Positions 57,153 to 64,000 of a stretch of DNA of 64,000 nt are shown here, piece by piece (the stretch's first letter is position 1; each line of letters begins with the position of its first letter). Source of the stretch: Brasenia schreberi (lineage: Eukaryota; Streptophyta; Magnoliopsida; Nymphaeales; Cabombaceae); assembly GCA_036023115.1 (NCBI GenBank), contig JAYKKT010000076.1, forward strand, positions 2,542,001 to 2,606,000, in the 5' to 3' direction. The notes beneath the pieces are model-generated. The model was not told where the DNA came from. It made no database searches and worked only from the letters and a program-made list of their open reading frames with translations. Both the position numbers and the translations under genes were made by a program.

Positions 57153-60100
57153 TGTAGACGCGCGAAAATCCCCGCCTCTTCGCCTCTTTCGTGGCTTGGA
57201 GTGGATCTTATCGTGCGTCTAAGGCCTATGTATACAAATAGGGCGTGCCAGCTAGCTTACTTAAGCTAGCGAAGATATACTTAACACTGACTTCTAAACG
57301 TGGCGACTGTGAGCAAGTGAGCTCTTGTCGTCGCAGACCTTCTTGCACCGATGCGCAAGGGTCAGTCTGTACGCTTTTGCAAAAAATCGAGTTTTTGGGG
57401 AGAAAATCTACGAAACGGTTTCGAGGTGTCTATTTCGGGTCTTTAAGATGCGATTGCATGTTTTAGATCACGTGGATTTGTATGTGCCTAAGTCTTTTCT
57501 TTTATCCCTTTTTGGGTCGCCTAGTTTGTGTGTTATGAACACTCCACTACATGGGCGAATTCGAGCGGGGGTTGCTTCGATGCAATATGCATCCTACCTC
57601 GTGGTATGGCGTAGATGCAATGCAAACTCACGCTACTCCAAAGGGAAAACCCGAAATGTAAAGACAATACTGAAGGGAAATAGCGGAAGGGAAATAACCG
57701 AAGGGAAATAACCGAAGGGAAATAACCGAAGGGAGATATGTATATATCTTATGTATATGAGCCCTTACTCGGGTCTTGCAAATAAGAGCGAAGGCTCAAT
57801 GTGGGTGCGTGCTTGAATTGAAAGACTTACACACACGACATGAAATTAATCCCAAATATAAATTGCAGTATGGCCTTGACTAAGGTCTTGGGAGTAAGAG
57901 CGAAGGCTCAATGTGTGTGAAAGTGCTCGAATTGAAAGACTTACTCACACGACAAGAAATAAAACCCAAATAGTATAGGTCGGCCCTTACTTGGGTCTTT
58001 CAAATAAGAGCGAAAGCTCAATGTGTGTGAGAGTGTTTAAATTGAAAGACTTACTCACACGACATGAAATGAAACCCAAATAGTATAGGTCGGCCCTTAC
58101 TTGGGTCTTTCAAATAAGAGCGAAAGCTCAATGTGTGTGAGAGTGTTTAAATTGAAAGACTAACTCACACGACATGAAATGAAACCCAAATAGTATAGGT
58201 CGGCCCTTACTTGGGTCTTTCAAATAAGAGCGAAAGCTCAATGTGTGTGAGAGTGATTGAATTGAAAAACAACGCACCCAACTTAAATAAAACCCTTCGG
58301 AAATGAAATATATACGTACACTTATATATATTAGGGGCTGATTAGGCCCGTGTGTGTTCAAAATTGTGCACAACTAAGAGAGTGCACGTGTGTGGTTGTG
58401 CCAAGCCACGTTATTACAAGCGGGGGGAGACTATGCTCCGTTATTACAACCCCGTATCAAATTGAATTTCAAGCAAGTGTATGACTAAAGACCGAGTTTA
58501 GACACTTACGAGTAGCTGGTCCGTAGAGGTCTTGCTTGAGCGTGGCCTTGGCTTTGGGCTGCAAACGGGAGCTCCGCGAAGGTATGTGACCAAGGGTGCT
58601 GGCCGGCTGCAAATGGGGCGCGGGATGGACGCCTCGAAGGGGACCGGTGGCAAGTGGGCGGCGCCTCCAAGTAGGGAGTTTAGAGTGGCTGAGCAAGTGG
58701 GTCTTAGGGTCACTAGGGAAGTTAGGTACTTAGGGAAACTGGACCTAAAAGGTGAGCTAGTGGGAAGGCCAAAAAAGACACCTAGGGGGGGGGTTGGCCG
58801 AATGGGAGATGGTGGCTAAGTAGTGGCCAGCCACTTGGGTTATCCTAGGTTCGGCTAGGCTTAGGTGGTGGCGACAAAGGGGCTGAGCTGAAGGGAAGAT
58901 GGGTGGCTAAGAGTGGAGAGGTGGTAGAGAGTGGCTTTGAGGGAGTTAGGGGAACTTACCGAATGGGGAGGAGTGGCGGATGGAGTGGGAGAGTGGCGGG
59001 TAGGTGGCTGTCGGCTGGTGGAGTTGGGGAAAGATGGTGGTGTCCGGCTGGGGGGCAGTGGTGGTGGACGGAAGAGGGAAGGTGGCGGAGCAGGTGGCGG
59101 CTGGTGGAGGAGCTGGAGCTGCTGGCTGTCGGCTGGTGGAAGATGGGAGAAGGAGAGGGCCCGGCTGAGTGTGGAGAGTGGTTCCCACTTGGAAAACCCG
59201 CCCACAATGAGGGGGGTTTAAATAGGGGATGGGTAGGTCGGTTAGGGCTGGGTTGTGGGTAGTGGTTAGGTGGTTTAGGTAGGGTAGTATGTAGATAAGG
59301 TGGGCTGGATGGGGTTGGGCCAGATATTTTAAAACTAGGTGTTTGGGAAAATCGTGGGCTAAGGGTGGTTTAGGGCTAGGCTAGGTGGTTGGGTTTTAGG
59401 GTGAGGTTTAGTGAGCTAGGTTAGGTGGTTTAGGCTAGGTTTAGGCTAGGATTAAGGAAATTAATCTAGGTTTAGGGAAGGATTAGGGGAGTGGGTTAGG
59501 TGATTAGGTTGGGATTAGGCCGGGATTAGGGAAGTGGGTTAGGTGATTAGGTTCAGATTAGGGGTGGATTAGGGGTTTAGGCTAGGTTTAGGCATTTTGG
59601 GTTAGGTTTAGGTGAAGGAGCTCCCTTAGCATGGCCCATAGACCTTGATCACCCCATGTTGGTGCAGCCCTAGGTTAGGTTTTAGCTAATTACAAGCTTA
59701 AACCCACTCAATTAGGCTAACCCACATGATTAACCCAAACTTGACACACAAGTCAAGCTTAATACAACACTCTTGATATTTTTCACCCCCACTCTCTCTC
59801 ATGCCCAATATCCCACGTGAATTTCAAGTGGGCCCCACCTCCATTTATGAGAAGGTGATGTGGGCCATGGATATGGATATTGGATTGGATCTCTGGATCC
59901 AAATCCAAATCCAAGTCCACATATGGGTTTGGATTGGAATCTGGATATATATGGTCCAGATCCAATCCAAACTGAACTCTGACTCCCTCGAGCTGGGTTC
60001 GAAACGGACGATTCGTGCGGGGCCTGACAGCATCAGTACTCCGTCTGCGTTGGGTCTTCGCCAACATGGTCGTCCGCCTCCGTTTCTGCCTTCCGGAGAT

Positions 60101-60449
60101 GACTTTAAAGGCTATTTTGATAAGAACAGGGTCTTGGACGTTCGAGATCCTGGGGTGTGAATCAGATACAAGAGTTGCTGCGCCGGGCTCGACAGGTGCT
60201 CCGGTTCCGGGCTCTTCTTGGCTCTCCTGGTCCTGTCTTGATCAGGCCAAGCCACTTCGGGGTTTCAAAACATGTTTTAAAAGGGTTTTCAAAAGCTATA
60301 TCATATGTTTTTGAAAGATAAAGTTTAAAACATATATACAGGGTTGTTTGGAAGGCTCCTGGGTTTCCAAACTCAAAATGGCCCTTTGGGGCTGCTTGTA
60401 TAAAACCAGATGGATTTTGAGAAATTCGTGGGATTTCGGGGTGTTTACA
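57153..60449 (-). mobile_element. 5' LTR of element E
   Basis: 3297 bp and nearly identical to the 3' LTR. TATA at 59217-59224, leader donor GTAAGT at 58954-58959, exon-2-like block at 58510-58558 with its donor at 58504-58509, and 110-bp array at about 57760-58280 (all minus strand). Confidence 0.96.
59217..59224 (-). promoter_or_regulatory. TATA box of element E 5' LTR
   Basis: Minus strand TATTTAAA followed by a C run, at the same LTR position as 26825-26832 in A. Confidence 0.65.
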
Positions 60450-60878
60450 GCAGGGCCTGACTGCATCAGTACTCCGTCTTGCGTTGGGTCTTCGCCAACA
60501 TTGTCGTCCGATCTTCTTCTCACCTTCAGGAGTTCATTTTGAACAAATTTCTGATATCTCGGGCTTGGATGTCCGAGAATTTGGGGATGATTTTGATATG
60601 AGAGTTTATGTGCCGGGCTTGAAGTATGCTCTGGGTTTGGGCTCTCCTTTGCCTCTTTGTTCCTGCTTTTGTTAGGCCAGGCTACTTTCGCGGTATCAAA
60701 ACACCTTTTAAGGTCTAAAACTATATGTATACAGTTTTAAAAACGTATATATGGTTTTAACCTATGTACAGGGTTGTTTGGAAGGCTCTTGGGCTTCCAG
60801 ACTCAAAATAGCCCTTTGGGGCTGATTTTGCAAAACCAGGCATATTTGAGAAAATCGTGGGATTTCGAGGTGTTTACA
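60450..60878 (-). mobile_element. LTR D, right piece and U3 edge
   Basis: Resumes LTR D after E (first five bases are the duplicated GCAGG) and ends GGTGTTTACA at 60878. The PPT and 3' UTR of D follow, so D is the 3' LTR of a minus-strand element whose body extends to the right. Confidence 0.9.
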
Positions 60879-61261
60879 GATGCCCCTCTTTGGCATTATC
60901 CAAATTTATTTGGATAATGGCAAAGACAATAACACCAGTTTCAATGTCTCCCTAGATCTATCCACAAAAATATTGGATCGTCCCAATTTTTGAGCAAAAT
61001 CTCTCTTTTAAACCTGGTAGGAGGAGATATCACGCCAAAGGGGACTTCTATGGTTTCTGGTCCTAAATAGGAATCATGCTATGCAAGTGTCCATGCGTGG
61101 ATATGCACATGCATGACATGGATGAGACGCCAAGTAGGGCGACCTCCCAGAGACCAGATGGCATGGTCAAACTCTTAAGACTTATGAAGACCTACTGCTC
61201 CAAGTGAGTGGGTCCTATGTTGCTCGATGTTCGATTTTTCAAAATTTATTTACAAAAGGGA
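60879..61261 (-). other. PPT and partial 3' UTR of element D
   Basis: PPT at 60883-60891 (AAAGAGGGG on the minus strand), then the family 3' UTR with the GATATCACGCCAAAGG and GACCTCCCAGAGACCAGATG blocks, diverged from A and E. It is cut at 61262 by LTR F. The pol of D must lie beyond the window, if it survives. Confidence 0.85.
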
Positions 61262-62564
61262 TGTAAACACCCCGAAATCCCACGAATTCCTTAAACAAAC
61301 CTGGTTTTGTAAAAGCAGCCCCAAAGGGCCATTTTTGAGTCTGAAAACCCAGGAGCCTTCCAAACAACCCTGTATATATGTTTTAAACTCTATATTTCAA
61401 AAATATATAATATAGATTTTGAAAACCTTTTAAACACGTTTTGAAACCCCAAAGCGGCTTGGCCCGATCAAGACAGGACCAGGAGAGCTAAGAAGAGCCC
61501 GGAACCGAAGCACATGTCAAGCCCGGCACAACAACTCTTGTATCTGATTCACACCCCTAGGATCTCGAACGTCCAAGACCCTGTTCTTATCAAAATATCA
61601 TTTGAAGTCAGCTCCGGAAGGTAGAAACGGAGACGGACGACCATGTTGGCGAAGACCCAACGCAGACGGAGTACTGATGCTGTCAGGCCCCGCACAAATC
61701 GTCCGTTTCGAACCCAGTTCGAAGGAGTCAGAGTTCAGTTTGGATTGGATCTGGACCATATATATCCAGATCCCAATCCAAACCCATATGTGGATTTGGA
61801 TCCAGAGATCCAATCCAATATCCATATCCATGGCCCACATCACCTTCTCATAAATGGAGGTGGGGCCCACTTGAAATTCACGTGGGATCATGGGCATGAG
61901 AGAGAGTGGGGATGGAAAATATCAAGAGGGTTGTAATTAAGCTTGACTTGTGTGTCAAGTTTGGGGTTAATCATGTAGGTTTGCCTAATTGAGTGGGTTT
62001 AAGCTTGTAATTAGCCGAAACCTAACCTAGGGCTGCACCAACATGAGGTGGTTAAGGTCTATGGGCCATGCAAAGGGAGATCCTTCACCTAAACCAATCC
62101 CAAAACACCTAATCCAAGCCTACCCCCCTAATCCACCCCTAATCTGAGCCTAATCACCTAACCCACTTCCCTAATCCCGGCCTAATCCCAACCTAATCAC
62201 CTAACCCACTTCCCTAATCCTTCCCTAAACCTAGGTTAATTTCCCTAAACCTAGCCTAAACCTAGCCTAATCACCTAACCTAGCTCACTAAACCTCACCC
62301 TAAAACCCAACCACCTAACCTAGCCCTAAACCCCTAAACCACCCCTAGCCCACAATCTACCCAAACCCCTAGTTTTCTAAATATCTGGCCCAACCCTTTC
62401 CATCCCACCGTATCTACATACCACCCTACCTAAACCACCTAACCACTACCCCAAGCCCAGCCCTAACTGACCTACCCATCCCTATTTAAACCCCCCCCCC
62501 TTGGGGGCGGGTTTTGCTAGCTAGCAGCCCTCACCAATCCCAGCCGGGTCCCCTTCTTCCCCAA
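61262..62564 (+). mobile_element. LTR F, U3 portion
   Basis: Starts TGTAAACACC after AGGGA. It has the U3 hairpin with a single TTGGAT hexamer near 61793, a CCTAA-rich tract (about 62090-62350) and a TATTTAAACC box near 62482. It is cut shortly after the promoter by LTR G. Confidence 0.9.
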
Positions 62565-64000
62565 TGTACACGCGCGAAAATCCCCGCCTCTTCACCTCTT
62601 TCGGGGCTTGGAGTGGATCTTCTCGTGTGTCTAAGGCCTATGTATACAAATAGGGCGTGCCAGCTAGCTTACTTAAGCTAGCGAAGATATTTTTATCACT
62701 GACTTCTAAACGTGGCGACTGTGAGCAAGTAAGCTCTTGTCGTCGCAAACCTTCTTGCACCGATGCGCAAGGGTCAGTCTGTACGCTTTTGCAAAAATCG
62801 AGTTTTGGAGAGAAAGTCTACGAAGCGGTTCGAGGTGTCTATTTCGGGTCTTTAAGATGCGATTGCATATTTTAGATCACGTGGATTTGCACGTGCCTAA
62901 GTCTTTTCTTTTATCCCTTTTTGGGTCGCCTAGTTTGTGTGTTATGAACACTCCACTACGTGGGCGAATTCGAGCGGGGCTTGTTTCGATGCAATATGCG
63001 TCCTACCTCATGGTATGGCGTAGATGCAATGCAAACTCACGCTACTCCAAAGGGAAAACCCGAAATGTAAAGACAATACTGAAGGGAAATAACAGAAGGG
63101 AAATAACTGAAGGGAAATAACCGAAGGGAGATATGTATATATCTTATGTATATGAGCCCTTACTCGGGTCTTGCAAATAAGAGCGAAGGCTCAATGTGGG
63201 TGCGTGCTTGAATTGAAAGACTTACTCACACGACAAGAAATGAAACCCAAATAGTATAGGTCGGCCCTTACTTGAGTCTTGCAACTAAGAGCGAAAGCTC
63301 AATGTGTGTGAGAGTGCTTGAATTGAAAGACTTACTCACACGACATGAAATGAAACCCAAATAGTATAGGTCGGCCCTTACTTGGGTCTTTCAAATAAGA
63401 GCGAAAGCTCAATGTGTGTGAGAGTGCTTGAATTGAAAGACTTACTCACACGACATGAAATGAAACCCAAATAGTATAGGTCGGCCCTTACTTGGGTCTT
63501 GCAACTAAGAGCGAAAGCTCAATGTGTGTGAGAGTGCTTGAATTGAAAGACTTACTCACACGACATGAAATGAAACCCAAATAGTATAGGTCGGCCCTTA
63601 CTTGGGTCTTGCAACTAAGAGCGAAAGCTCAATGTGTGTGAGAGTGCTTGAATTGAAAGACTTACTCACACGACATGAAATGAAACCCAAATAGTATAGG
63701 TCGGCCCTTACTTGGGTCTTGCAACTAAGAGCGAAAGCTCAATGTGTGTGAGAGTGCTTGAATTGAAAGACAACGCACCCAACTTAAACAAAACCCTTCG
63801 AAAATGAAAGTATATATGTACACTTATATATTAGGGGCTGATTAGGCCCGTGTGTGCTAAAAATCGTGCACGACTAAGAGAGTGCACGTGTGTGGTTGTG
63901 CCAAGCCACGTTATTACAAGCGGGGGGAGACTATGCTCCGTTATTACAACCCCGTATCAAATTGAATCTCAAGCAAGTATACAACTAAAGACCGAGTTTA
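62565..64000 (-). mobile_element. LTR G, 3' portion (continues past window end)
   Basis: Starts TGTACACGCGCG, with one changed base in the terminal motif (TGTAGAC to TGTACAC), inside LTR F after CCCAA. It carries the stem-loop trio, 14-bp repeats, a long 110-bp array and the beginning of the exon-2 donor region at the window edge. Confidence 0.9.
63155..63785 (-). repeat. 110-bp tandem array in LTR G
   Basis: The cleanest array in the window: TCGGCCCTTACTT recurs at 63261, 63371, 63481, 63591 and 63701, exactly 110 bp apart. Several units are almost identical, which points to recent expansion by unequal exchange or slippage. Confidence 0.92.

Larger units (their letters stand above)
45873..60449 (-). 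mobile_element. Element E: complete Tat-clade LTR retrotransposon, 14,577 bp
   Basis: Reverse-strand copy of the same structure as A, with LTRs at 45873-49169 and 57153-60449 (3297 bp each), PBS, gag-protease, pol, 3' UTR, PPT and a 5-bp duplication. By eye the LTRs differ at about seven positions, so it is younger than A. Both LTRs share private changes absent from A (for example GACTTTAAAGG against GACTTCAAAGG). That supports one integration event, not a duplication of A. Confidence 0.96.

Noticed and set aside
25600..60449. One segmental inverted duplication carrying A and E
   Set aside because: Each element has its own 5-bp target duplication and different flanking LTR (M for A, D for E), and E has private changes in both LTRs, so these are separate insertions.

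Overview
The window is plant nuclear repeat DNA. Every stretch I can interpret belongs to one family of very long Ty3/Gypsy (Metaviridae) LTR retrotransposons, in full, truncated and remnant copies nested inside one another. The evidence is the gag / aspartic protease / reverse transcriptase / RNase H / integrase order, a second archaeal-type RNase H that is the hallmark of the plant Tat clade (the Ogre/Retand relatives), absence of a chromodomain after the integrase GPY/F motif, and LTRs of about 3.3 kb that open with TGTAAACACC and close with GTCTACA. I see no host gene, tRNA, rRNA or other repeat family. This suggests heterochromatin of a land plant with a large genome; the species cannot be named from this.

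Layout. 1-9770: an LTR 3' end (1-1007), fused directly to a late gag-protease fragment, a long pol ORF (1563-5333, one nonsense codon) and a 3' LTR (6503-9770). 9771-15858: LTR pieces, one inverted. 15859-18643: an old protease-pol remnant with many stops. 18644-24691: three minus-strand LTR pieces in series. 24692-25599 and 40145-40395: one LTR (here called M) split by element A. 25600-40144: element A, complete on the plus strand, LTRs 3262 and 3297 bp, target duplication GTTAT. 40396-41835: minus-strand remnant B (3' UTR and integrase). 41836-44085: LTR C. 44086-45872 and 60450-60878: minus-strand LTR D, split by element E. 45873-60449: element E, complete on the minus strand, LTRs of 3297 bp each, target duplication GCAGG. 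60879-64000: the 3' UTR of D, then LTRs F and G.

The nesting order can be read from the junctions: A sits in M, which sits in B; E sits in D, which sits in C, which sits in B. A and E are nearly identical, lie in opposite orientation and form a roughly 14.5 kb inverted pair with a 5.7 kb spacer. Both look young. Each carries a few lesions: A has nonsense codons in gag-protease and exactly at the integrase catalytic Glu; E has three 1-nt homopolymer contractions that could be assembly errors.

How an element works, as inferred: transcription starts in the LTR about 1.25 kb from its left edge. Gag-protease is one ORF. The RT-RNaseH-integrase ORF follows it in another frame behind an intron-like 3' splice site. 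The PBS lies just inside the 5' LTR and the purine tract just before the 3' LTR. The most interesting unexplained signals are in the LTR: a possible two-intron spliced leader ending 25 nt before gag, a trio of conserved stem-loops near the LTR end with compensatory changes, and 110-bp tandem arrays that each carry small hairpins.
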